Positions 7,868-14,896 of a stretch of DNA of 39,457 bases are shown one piece after another. How positions within the stretch are numbered: position 1 is the stretch's first letter; every line of letters begins with the position of its first letter. Position numbers and translations under genes: made by a program. Below the pieces are notes generated by a model that saw only the letters and a program-made list of their open reading frames with translations, was not told where the DNA came from and searched no databases. The stretch is from Candidatus Woesearchaeota archaeon (GTDB lineage Archaea > Nanobdellota > Nanobdellia > SCGC-AAA011-G17 > JAGVZY01). The DNA is taken from contig JAGVZY010000005.1 of the NCBI GenBank assembly GCA_018302225.1, positions 1 to 39,457 of the forward strand, written 5' to 3'.

Positions 7868-8554
7868 TTATTTTTTCTTCATTGCTTCTGTAATTCTGCT
7901 AAGCTCTTTTATATTTGCAGTCATTGGTTCTAAAATCTTTTCAAAGACTTTTTCCATTGCCTGCATTTCAGAAGTTACATTAGTAATATTTTTGTTATAT
8001 TCATTAACTTTAGAGATTAATGAATTTTGTAAGTTTTCAAAGTTTGTTCTTAATCTTAGAACTTCCTGTTTTATTGCTTCTACTTCCATTCTATTTTTTT
8101 CTTTCCAGACTTGGAAGTCTCCGATTTTTTCAATTAATTGAGACCATTTTTCACTTATTATTAATTCTACAGTTTCTTCAATGTCTTGATTTGAGAATTG
8201 TTGCTGTTGTTGATAGTTTTGTTGAGGTTGAACTGGAGAATATGATTCTTGTGGACTTGGAATTTCTGGTTCTGAAGGCATATCCATTTGAGATATGTCT
8301 GCTGGCTGAGTTGCAGAATCATCCATTAGAGAGGGTTGCATACTTGACATATCATCAGAGTATGGTGAAGGAGCTTCACTCATTTCATCTTCGGTTGGTT
8401 GGTTTACACCCATTTTAACATCAGTTTGATTTAGTGCGTCGTATATTTGTTGTGAACTGAATCCCTTGCCTTGGAGATCTTTTATTATTTGATCATTTGT
8501 TAGACTTTGTTGTTTCAAAGCTTCGACTTCTTTTACAGGCGTATTAGTCGGCAT
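7868..8554 (-). CDS. Coiled-coil protein, possibly ArlC/FlaC-like
   Basis: 228 residues in three parts. An N-terminal helical module of about 45 residues (LTNDQIIKDLQGKGFSSQQI) resembles a UBA-like or short helix-turn-helix fold. A Pro/Gln/Ser/Met-rich disordered linker spans about 50-120. A long coiled coil of about 125-225 ends in EPMTANIKEL. The C-terminal coil resembles the cytoplasmic ArlC/D/E proteins that form a ring around the archaellum motor. The start overlaps the end of the upstream coiled-coil gene by 11 bases, so translation is coupled. Homology to ArlC is inferred from architecture and position beside FlaI/FlaJ, not from a clear motif. Confidence 0.65.
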   Translation of the reverse strand: MPTNTPVKEVEALKQQSLTNDQIIKDLQGKGFSSQQIYDALNQTDVKMGVNQPTEDEMSEAPSPYSDDMSSMQPSLMDDSATQPADISQMDMPSEPEIPSPQESYSPVQPQQNYQQQQQFSNQDIEETVELIISEKWSQLIEKIGDFQVWKEKNRMEVEAIKQEVLRLRTNFENLQNSLISKVNEYNKNITNVTSEMQAMEKVFEKILEPMTANIKELSRITEAMKKK

Positions 8555-8930
8555 TTTCAGTTTCTGACTGCAGTTCTAGCAGTTCTTTTAATTGTTTTTT
8601 TGTAATATCCTTTACTTCTGTTTCAGTTACATATCTAAGTGGATTCCACATATTAATATACTTTTCTAAAACCTTTATATCTTGTTTTCGTGCAAATTCT
8701 GAAGACTCTTCAATCATATGTTTTAGAGTTTCCTTCATTTTTGTAATTTCTATTCTCATTTCTTTAATGTCTTGTGAAGAAATTTGATGTTTAGTTATAG
8801 CTTTTCTGCTTTCTTCTATTAAGTTTGAGTTTGTAACTGAAATATCATCTTTAATAAGATTTACTTTGCTTTCTAGAACTCTTAAACGTGCAGCAAATTC
8901 GTTTAAGTTTTGTACGTAGTTTTCAGGCAT
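8544..8930 (-). CDS. Coiled-coil protein, ArlD/E-like
   Basis: A 128-residue protein: a long coiled coil over about 8-85, then the segment WNPLRYVTETEVKDI, which resembles the ArlD/FlaD and ArlE/FlaE C-terminal signature (P-x-x-Y-V/I-T-x-x-x-V-x-x-L). In euryarchaea these proteins join the archaellum motor to the chemotaxis system. It is the first gene of a two-gene minus-strand unit. It is divergent from the FlaI gene across a 190-base spacer that holds the palindrome array. Moderate confidence for ArlD/E; high confidence for a real coding gene. Confidence 0.65.
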   Translation of the reverse strand: MPENYVQNLNEFAARLRVLESKVNLIKDDISVTNSNLIEESRKAITKHQISSQDIKEMRIEITKMKETLKHMIEESSEFARKQDIKVLEKYINMWNPLRYVTETEVKDITKKQLKELLELQSETENAD

Positions 8931-8949
8931 TTTAATGAAATGAATTGTT

Positions 8950-9051
8950 GTTGGTTTTTACCAACGAAATGTTCGTATAACAAACAGTCGTTAGCATTAA
9001 GCTAACGAAATGTTCACAAAGTGAATAGTCGTTAACCCTTGGTTAACGAAA
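8950..9051. repeat. Tandem 40/41-base palindromic repeat array
   Basis: Two and a half units begin at 8950, 8990 and 9031. Each opens with a hairpin whose arms differ but still pair: GTTGGT/ACCAAC (8950-8955, 8960-8965), GTTAGC/GCTAAC (8990-8995, 9001-9006) and GTTAACC/GGTTAAC (9031-9037, 9041-9047). Between them lies a conserved GAAATGTTC...AGTC segment holding a second weak dyad (TTCAC/GTGAA at 9013-9017 and 9021-9025). The compensating base changes indicate that structure, not sequence, is kept. The array sits in the divergent spacer of the appendage locus. Confidence 0.75.
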
Positions 9052-9128
9052 AGTATTTAATAACTGTAATTAAATAGTTAAAAATAAAAGTGTTTAATAA
9101 GTTATGTTATTATAACTAAGTGGTTATT

Positions 9129-11402
9129 ATGCTATTTCAATCAAAATTAAAACCTGATCAATATGAAGTAAGAAAAGAGGGTCAAGATGAAGTTATGCTT
9201 ATAAATGCAGATGGTTCTAGCTATGCTCCTTCTATTGAAGATGATAAAAATTGTATGAGAAGTACTATATTAAAACTAGTTGAAGTTCCTTCTATTACCA
9301 AAATTATTTTTGTACAAAGAAGAAATTATGAATATGAATTTGATAATGTTCAGTTGTTAACTGAGATTGCTACAATTTATAACCATCTGTCTAAAAGAAA
9401 AAAAAGTTTTAGTGTCGGGGCTTTTACTTGCAGTTCGTGTGGAAAAAGTCATCCAGATAGATATAATTTCATACAAGGAATAATTAATAATTTGTTATTA
9501 TATGATCCTATTGGAGCATATGTTGAATTAAGAAGAACAATAAGAGAACAGAAAATTCTGTCTAAAAGTTATGCATGTATAGATTGTAGTCAGAATTATA
9601 TGGCTTTGCTTGAATATTTTATGAATTTGCTTGAAAAGACGAAATTAATAATTTTAGCACAGCCTTATTTTGATGGCTATCACCTTGGTGATAGAAGTGT
9701 TTATAGAAGAATTTTCAGGGTAGTAATTACACCCAATTTTATGTATACTAAATTAATGTCTCAGGTACCATTAGGTGCAGAAATATTAGATTCTTATAAA
9801 ATTGGAAAAGATGCAGAAGTAACTATTTATGATACTAATGATGATATAAAACATCTTTATCATTTGAGTCCCCCAGAGTTTAGATTGAGTGAAGAGAAAT
9901 ATGAACTTCTTGAAATGGCTAGAATGGTATTGGCAGAACATAAACCTAAAGAAGAAGATTTTTCAGATCCTGAAAAAATGAGAAGTACTTTTTTTAATAT
10001 CGGTAGAGATTTAATACAAGAATTAGCAGAGCATAAAAATATTGAGTTAAGTTGGAGAGAGCTAAAAGATATTACTAATATTTTGGTAAGATATACTGTT
10101 GGTTTTGGGTTAATAGAAGTTTTGTTACAAGATCAAAAAATACAAGATATAACTATTAATGGTCCTATTGGACAAACAAAAATATTCATAGTTCATCAGG
10201 ATTATGATGATTGTGTTACAAATATAATGCCTGCTTATGATGATTCTGAAAGTTGGGCAACTAAGTTTAGATTATTAAGTGGGAGACCTTTAGACGAAGC
10301 AAATCCTGTTTTAGATACAGAATTAATTTTACCTGATGCAAGAGCAAGAGTTGCAATAATTTCTAGACCATTAAATCCTTGGGGGTTGGGTTATGCATTT
10401 AGAAGACATAGAGACAAACCATGGACAATGCCCCTTTTTGTTAATAATGGTATGTTAAGACCTATGGCTTCTGGTTTGATGAGCTTTTTAATTGATGGTT
10501 CAAGAACTGTGTTAGTTGCAGGAACAAGATCAAGTGGTAAAACTTCGCTTCTTGGAAGTTTTTTAGTTGAGATAATGAGGAAGTATAGAATTCTAACCGT
10601 GGAAGACACAATGGAACTTCCGACTGAAGCAATGAGAAGTTTAGGTTATAATATTCAACCTATGAAAGTTATGAGTGCATTATCTAAGGGTGGAAATGAA
10701 ATTGCAGCTGATGAAGGTATAAGAACTTCGCTAAGATTAGGAGATAGTGCATTAATTGTTGGTGAGATAAGATCTAGTGATGCATTGGCATTGTATGAAG
10801 CTATGAGAGTTGGTGCTTTAGCTAATGTTGTTGCAGGTACAATTCATGGTGCAAATCCTTATGGTGTATTTGATAGAGTTGTAAATGATTTGGGTGTACC
10901 TAGAACAAGTTTTAAGGCTACAGATATAATTGTTGTTGCTAATCCAATAAAATCTTCAGATGGTTTAAAAAGATGGAGAAGAGTTACACAAATAACTGAA
11001 GTTAGAAAAACTTGGGAAGATGATCCTTTAAAAGAAGGAGGTTTTGTTGATTTGATGAGATATGATAGTAAAACTGATAGACTAGAACCTACGGATGATT
11101 TAATAAATGGTAATTCAGAAATATTAAAAGATATTGCAGGTAATATAAAAGATTATGCTGGAAATTGGGATGCAGTTTGGGAGAATATTTTATTAAGATC
11201 TAAAACTAAAGGTGTATTAGTTGATTATGCTAATAAAACTGGAAAATTAGATTTGCTTGAAGCACCATTTGTTATAAAATCAAATGATGTTTTTCATAAG
11301 ATAAGTGCAAAAATTAAAGATGAGATAGGATTTCCAGAACCAAAAAGAATTTATGCTGATTGGGAAGATTGGTTTAAGAAAGAGTTGAGGTACGGCAAAT
11401 AA
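9129..11402 (+). CDS. FlaI/ArlI-type secretion ATPase with zinc-ribbon-like insert
   Basis: The ATPase that powers assembly of archaeal pili or archaella. The catalytic half has Walker A GTRSSGKTS (around residue 465), the arginine-rich linker and Walker B SALIVGEIRSSDALALYEAMRVG with the family's E and following histidine box (AGTIHGANPYGVFDRVVNDL). The N-terminal half contains two cysteine pairs, CSSC and CIDC (C101/C104 and C150/C153 counting from this ATG), a likely zinc site not found in textbook FlaI. The C-terminus runs on about 100 residues past the core. I start at the ATG at 9129; a GTG three codons upstream is the alternative. At about 757 residues it is longer than typical FlaI (500-550). 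It is transcribed with the platform gene that follows. Confidence 0.92.
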   Translation: MLFQSKLKPDQYEVRKEGQDEVMLINADGSSYAPSIEDDKNCMRSTILKLVEVPSITKIIFVQRRNYEYEFDNVQLLTEIATIYNHLSKRKKSFSVGAFTCSSCGKSHPDRYNFIQGIINNLLLYDPIGAYVELRRTIREQKILSKSYACIDCSQNYMALLEYFMNLLEKTKLIILAQPYFDGYHLGDRSVYRRIFRVVITPNFMYTKLMSQVPLGAEILDSYKIGKDAEVTIYDTNDDIKHLYHLSPPEFRLSEEKYELLEMARMVLAEHKPKEEDFSDPEKMRSTFFNIGRDLIQELAEHKNIELSWRELKDITNILVRYTVGFGLIEVLLQDQKIQDITINGPIGQTKIFIVHQDYDDCVTNIMPAYDDSESWATKFRLLSGRPLDEANPVLDTELILPDARARVAIISRPLNPWGLGYAFRRHRDKPWTMPLFVNNGMLRPMASGLMSFLIDGSRTVLVAGTRSSGKTSLLGSFLVEIMRKYRILTVEDTMELPTEAMRSLGYNIQPMKVMSALSKGGNEIAADEGIRTSLRLGDSALIVGEIRSSDALALYEAMRVGALANVVAGTIHGANPYGVFDRVVNDLGVPRTSFKATDIIVVANPIKSSDGLKRWRRVTQITEVRKTWEDDPLKEGGFVDLMRYDSKTDRLEPTDDLINGNSEILKDIAGNIKDYAGNWDAVWENILLRSKTKGVLVDYANKTGKLDLLEAPFVIKSNDVFHKISAKIKDEIGFPEPKRIYADWEDWFKKELRYGK

Positions 11403-11455
11403 CACGAACGCTTATCAACGCGAGCGTATTCAACTTCGTTGAACACACTGAGGTT
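11403..11455 (+). repeat. Palindromic spacer element, copy 1
   Basis: The 75-base gap between the ATPase and platform genes contains two dyads: ACGCT/AGCGT (11408-11412, 11423-11427) and TTCAAC/GTTGAA with a TTC loop (11429-11434, 11438-11443). A 21-base stretch, 11413-11433, recurs exactly at 13708-13728 in the next spacer, where it is again followed by a palindrome and by ACACTG. The element is G+C-richer than the flanking genes. Confidence 0.65.
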
Positions 11456-11477
11456 AAATAAAAAGAGGATGATCTAA

Positions 11478-13658
11478 TTGCAGATAAGTGATGAAGAGAT
11501 AAAAAATATTTTGGGAAAATATGATAAGAAATTTAATGATCACTTAGATGATAATAGTAAATCTTTTTCTTTGGAATATAAGAAGTTTAAAGATGCTGAA
11601 CGAGGTGGAAAGAAAAATTGGTATGAATCTTGGTGTGATATTGCTGAAAGAATAATTCCTGTTAAAGTTAAAGATTCTGATATTGAAAAGGTAAAAGAAG
11701 CAATTAGATTTACAGGTTTAAGAGTAACACCCACTGGAACTAATTCTTTTGGTGTTTTAATTGGTGTTGCAATGGTTTTAGTTGCTATTCTATATCTTGG
11801 GTTAATGACTATGGTTGAAAGCACTTCTTTAATAGGCGCAGTTTTGTTTTCTTTAATATTCATTTTAATAGGAGTTGCAATTATTAAACCTTTAAGTAAT
11901 TTAATTTTCTTTTTTGAACAGAGAAAGAGACTAGAAACAAGTAATCAAATGGTTATTTGTATTTTGTATATAGTTATGTATATGAGGCATACTTCTAATT
12001 TAGAACATGCTTTGAGTTTTGCTGCTGAACATATTGGTGGAACACTTGCTAAAGATTTGAAAAAAGTTTTTTGGAATATAGAAACTGGAAAGTATAGCAC
12101 AATAAAAGAAAGTCTTGATAATTATTTAATTTATTGGAGAACTTATAATCCTGACTTTGTAAATTCTTTAAATTTAATTGAAGCTAGTTTGTATGAACCT
12201 TCTGAACAAAGAAGAATAGAAATTTTAGATAAATCTTTGAAAGTTATGCTTGAAGGAAATTATAGAAGTATGATGCATTACGCACATGATTTGAAAGCAC
12301 CTATGGAAGCTTTGCATATGTTGGGTGTTATTTTACCAATTTTAGGATTGGTTTTAATACCCTTGTTTGCGGCTTTTATTGATGTTGGTGCTGATACTAA
12401 GATTATTGGATTGATTTTACTTTACAATATTTCGTTGCCTATCTTTGTTTATTTAAAGGGTATGAGTTTGCTTTCTAAACGACCTGCTTCACAAATGGGA
12501 TTTATGTTAGATTATGAAGGTGGGAAATATGAAGATTATAGAACTGTTAATTTTTTAGGTGGCAAATTAAATCCTGCAGTAATTGCAGTTTTAATATTTT
12601 TATTTTTCTTTGTAATTGGAATTTCCCCTTTATTAATGCACATAATTTCTCCAGGACAAGATTTTGAAGTGATTAAGGGTATGAGTTTTTTAGGATACAC
12701 AAAAATTGAAGAGGGTTATGTTGGTCCGAGTGGAATTGGTGCTTTGCTGATAAGTCTATTTGTTCCTTTGGGTTTAGCATTATCTTTGGGTTATTATTAT
12801 AAGGCAAAAAGTTCTAAACTTGTAAAATTAAGAGAAGATGTTAAAAAGATAGAAGATGAGTTTTCAAGTATTTTGTTTCAGTTAGGAAATAAGATTGGGG
12901 ATGGTCTGCCTGCTGAAATTGCATTTAGTAAAGTTGCTGAAGAAATTGGAGAAGGTCCATCGTCTGGATTTTTTAAGAATGTGGTTAGGAATATACAACG
13001 ATTAGGAATGAGTATTAAAGATGCTATTTTTAATTCGTCAAATGGTGCTTTGATTTATTATCCGTCTATGTTAATTATGACTTCGATGAAAATTTTAGTT
13101 GAAACGGTGAGGAAAGGTCCAAAGATTGCTGCAGATTCATTGATGAATATTTCAAAGTATATTGAGAATTTAAATTCTGCTTCTGAGAGATTAAAAGATT
13201 TACTTGCGGAAGTTGTTTCTAGTATGAAAAGTCAGATTAATTTTTTAACTCCTTTGATTGCAGGTATAGTTGTTGGAATTGGGAGTATGATAATTAGTAT
13301 TTTGAGTTTGTTTTTGGGGGTTGGTAAAACTTCAACTTCGGGGGTAGATACAGGTGCACTTACAGAGGCAGGTGCTTCGGGTTTGCAAGGGATAAGTGGA
13401 ATATCTGAATTTTTTAATCCTGCGAATATTATTCCGACTTATTACTTTCAAATTATAGTGGGAGTATATGTTTTAGAAATAGCTTTAATATTGACTATTT
13501 TGGCTAATTCGATCGATAATGGTGGAGATCAGTTAAGTAAAGAGTATGCTCTTGGAAAAAACTTATATAAAAGCACATTTTTATATATGGTAGTTGCATT
13601 AATTGTAGTAACTATATTTAATTTGCTTGCAATGTCTGTTGCGAGTAAGGTGGCATAA
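11478..13658 (+). CDS. FlaJ/TadC-like platform protein with two T2SSF domains
   Basis: The integral membrane platform on which the FlaI-type ATPase acts. The 726-residue product has an N-terminal cytoplasmic part (1-85), a helix pair at about 88-140, a first cytoplasmic T2SSF-type helical domain (about 150-270), helices at about 275-325 and 365-385, another helix pair, a second T2SSF domain (about 450-600: FSSILFQLGNKIGDGLPAEIAF and following), and three C-terminal helices. The duplicated layout is that of archaeal FlaJ. It starts at a TTG at 11478, preceded by AGAGGATGAT as ribosome site; no ATG fits. It lies 75 bases after the ATPase gene. Confidence 0.88.
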   Translation: MQISDEEIKNILGKYDKKFNDHLDDNSKSFSLEYKKFKDAERGGKKNWYESWCDIAERIIPVKVKDSDIEKVKEAIRFTGLRVTPTGTNSFGVLIGVAMVLVAILYLGLMTMVESTSLIGAVLFSLIFILIGVAIIKPLSNLIFFFEQRKRLETSNQMVICILYIVMYMRHTSNLEHALSFAAEHIGGTLAKDLKKVFWNIETGKYSTIKESLDNYLIYWRTYNPDFVNSLNLIEASLYEPSEQRRIEILDKSLKVMLEGNYRSMMHYAHDLKAPMEALHMLGVILPILGLVLIPLFAAFIDVGADTKIIGLILLYNISLPIFVYLKGMSLLSKRPASQMGFMLDYEGGKYEDYRTVNFLGGKLNPAVIAVLIFLFFFVIGISPLLMHIISPGQDFEVIKGMSFLGYTKIEEGYVGPSGIGALLISLFVPLGLALSLGYYYKAKSSKLVKLREDVKKIEDEFSSILFQLGNKIGDGLPAEIAFSKVAEEIGEGPSSGFFKNVVRNIQRLGMSIKDAIFNSSNGALIYYPSMLIMTSMKILVETVRKGPKIAADSLMNISKYIENLNSASERLKDLLAEVVSSMKSQINFLTPLIAGIVVGIGSMIISILSLFLGVGKTSTSGVDTGALTEAGASGLQGISGISEFFNPANIIPTYYFQIIVGVYVLEIALILTILANSIDNGGDQLSKEYALGKNLYKSTFLYMVVALIVVTIFNLLAMSVASKVA

Positions 13659-13762
13659 GGCGAACCCTTAGTATCAATAAATTGATGCTACCTCAACAAG
13701 TTGAGTGTATCAACGCGAGCGTATTCAATAAATTGAATACACTGTATCCCTTTGGTCGAGAG
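13659..13762 (+). repeat. Palindromic spacer element, copy 2
   Basis: Three near-perfect palindromes with two-base AA loops follow one another: ATCAAT/ATTGAT (13673-13678, 13681-13686), CTCAAC/GTTGAG (13692-13697, 13700-13705) and GTATTCAAT/ATTGAATAC (13721-13729, 13732-13740, a 9-bp stem). Between the last two is the 21-base module shared with the previous spacer. The element fills the gap between the platform gene and the short pilin-like genes. Confidence 0.7.
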
Positions 13763-13772
13763 GCTATAAAAA

Positions 13773-13871
13773 ATGGAAGTAAAATATATAATGTTATTAA
13801 TCTTTGCAATAGTTTTGATTATATTAGTTATAGTTGCATTGAGAGGAATAATTGGTGGTGCATTTGCATAA
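13773..13871 (+). CDS. 32-residue single-helix membrane protein
   Basis: ATG to TAA gives a short protein with four polar residues (MEVKY), a long hydrophobic helix rich in I, L and V, then LRGIIGGAFA. It lies in the correct orientation directly after the palindromic spacer. Its stop lies inside the N-terminal region of the next gene, suggesting coupled translation. The composition fits a minor pilin-like or assembly helper peptide. No family is recognised. Confidence 0.5.
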   Translation: MEVKYIMLLIFAIVLIILVIVALRGIIGGAFA

Positions 13872-14736
13872 TAAAAAAGGAGCAATGGAAGGAAAACCTG
13901 TAGAATATATTTTGATAATTTTAGGTGTTACACTTATGATTGTTTTTGTTATTTCTTTTATACCTTCTGTTTCAGAAGCCGGAGCACATAAGATTTGTGA
14001 GTGGAGTGTTAAGGCTAAAGAAGAAACGAAAGTTCCTCTGTTGACTAATTTTTTTGGAAAGAGTGCTATATCTGAAGTTTGCAGATTTGACCCCATAACT
14101 TTAGATAAAGGAGATAATGTCAGGATGGAATTAGCGCATGCAGTTGCACAATGTTGGGAAGATTTTGGTGCTGGTGAAGTTGATCCTGATTCTGGATTAT
14201 TTGGAAAAAATGCCTGTTATGTATGTCAGCCTGTTGTAATAAAAGAAATTGAAGAGCCGTTAAGTGTAAAAGACTTTAAAGATTATTTATATGCTACTGA
14301 AGTCCCATCTAAGTATTTTAATAAAAGAGGATATAGTTATTGGGATTATTTGCAAAGATCTGATTTACCTGATAGTGAAGATAATAAATATTATTTTAGT
14401 ATAGACTTTATAGATCAATTCGAAGCAAATAAAAAATATGCAATTATATTTATTAATGATCAAGATTCAAGTGCATTTTCTATAGTTGCAAAGAGGGTGG
14501 TTCAAGGTGCAACTGGTGGAGCAGTTATAATGGGTGGAGGATTAGGAATACTTAGTGGTAGTGTTGCAATTATTCCAGGTGGAATTTTAGGTGGATTTTT
14601 AGGTGGTGTAGGTGGATTCTTAGAAGGAGTTCCTGAAGGAATAATAAGAGAGTTTACAGATCCTGAGCAATATGCAATTTCAGTTGTTCCTTATAAATCT
14701 GAATATCTTAATTGTCCTTGGGGTGATATAAAATAA
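13864..14736 (+). CDS. Class III signal-peptide (pilin-like) membrane protein 1
   Basis: I choose the TTG at 13864, giving MHNKKG-AMEGKPVEYILIILG, because this puts a short basic leader ending in KKG directly before a long hydrophobic helix. That is the form cut by archaeal prepilin peptidase (PibD/FlaK), and the next two genes carry the same NKKG. The mature part (about 290 residues) has an extracellular domain with cysteines near the centre (CWEDFG...CYVCQP), a GxxxG-rich hydrophobic stretch at about 215-265 (GGFLGGVGGFLEG), and a short cysteine-containing tail. The start overlaps the preceding 32-residue gene. Probable surface or minor pilin subunit of the FlaI/FlaJ system. Confidence 0.75.
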   Translation: MHNKKGAMEGKPVEYILIILGVTLMIVFVISFIPSVSEAGAHKICEWSVKAKEETKVPLLTNFFGKSAISEVCRFDPITLDKGDNVRMELAHAVAQCWEDFGAGEVDPDSGLFGKNACYVCQPVVIKEIEEPLSVKDFKDYLYATEVPSKYFNKRGYSYWDYLQRSDLPDSEDNKYYFSIDFIDQFEANKKYAIIFINDQDSSAFSIVAKRVVQGATGGAVIMGGGLGILSGSVAIIPGGILGGFLGGVGGFLEGVPEGIIREFTDPEQYAISVVPYKSEYLNCPWGDIK

Positions 14737-14894
14737 TAGAATTAATTAATAAAAAAGGAGAGTTTGCATTCGGTAAGATTGGTAATTTCATATTAATCTT
14801 AGTTGCAGCGGTTTTAATTCTTTTACTAATTTTGTTTTTGTTTGGTAAATTAAAAGGTTTTGGGAATATTATATTGGACTTAATTTGGAGCTAA
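14736..14894 (+). CDS. Short class III pilin-like protein without a standard start codon
   Basis: An open frame encodes ...INKKG-EFAFGKIGNFILILV followed by a strongly hydrophobic helix and a short tail ending ...LIWS, about 50 residues. It has the same NKKG processing site as both neighbours and fits exactly between them, overlapping the next gene's ribosome site. No ATG, GTG or TTG precedes the leader in frame: the codons available are ATA (14736) and ATT (14745). Either a rare start codon is used, translation is coupled to the preceding stop (14734-14736), or a base is wrong. The conserved motif argues for a real product; the exact start is uncertain. Confidence 0.55.
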   Translation: MELINKKGEFAFGKIGNFILILVAAVLILLLILFLFGKLKGFGNIILDLIWS

Positions 14895-14896
14895 TT

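Noticed and set aside
8950-9051. CRISPR-like array
   Set aside because: The units have no unique spacers of constant length; the variable parts are the two arms of each hairpin, and only two and a half units exist.
11540-11863. 107-residue minus-strand frame inside the platform gene
   Set aside because: Antisense shadow of a strongly supported FlaJ-type protein, with no ribosome site or family pattern.
13741-13772. tRNA-like stretch (TCGAGAGGCT)
   Set aside because: No acceptor stem, anticodon arm or T-loop sequence could be folded around it.
13824-14096. 90-residue minus-strand frame across the pilin-like gene start
   Set aside because: It opposes a gene with a clear processing site and hydrophobic helix; its protein has no recognisable pattern.
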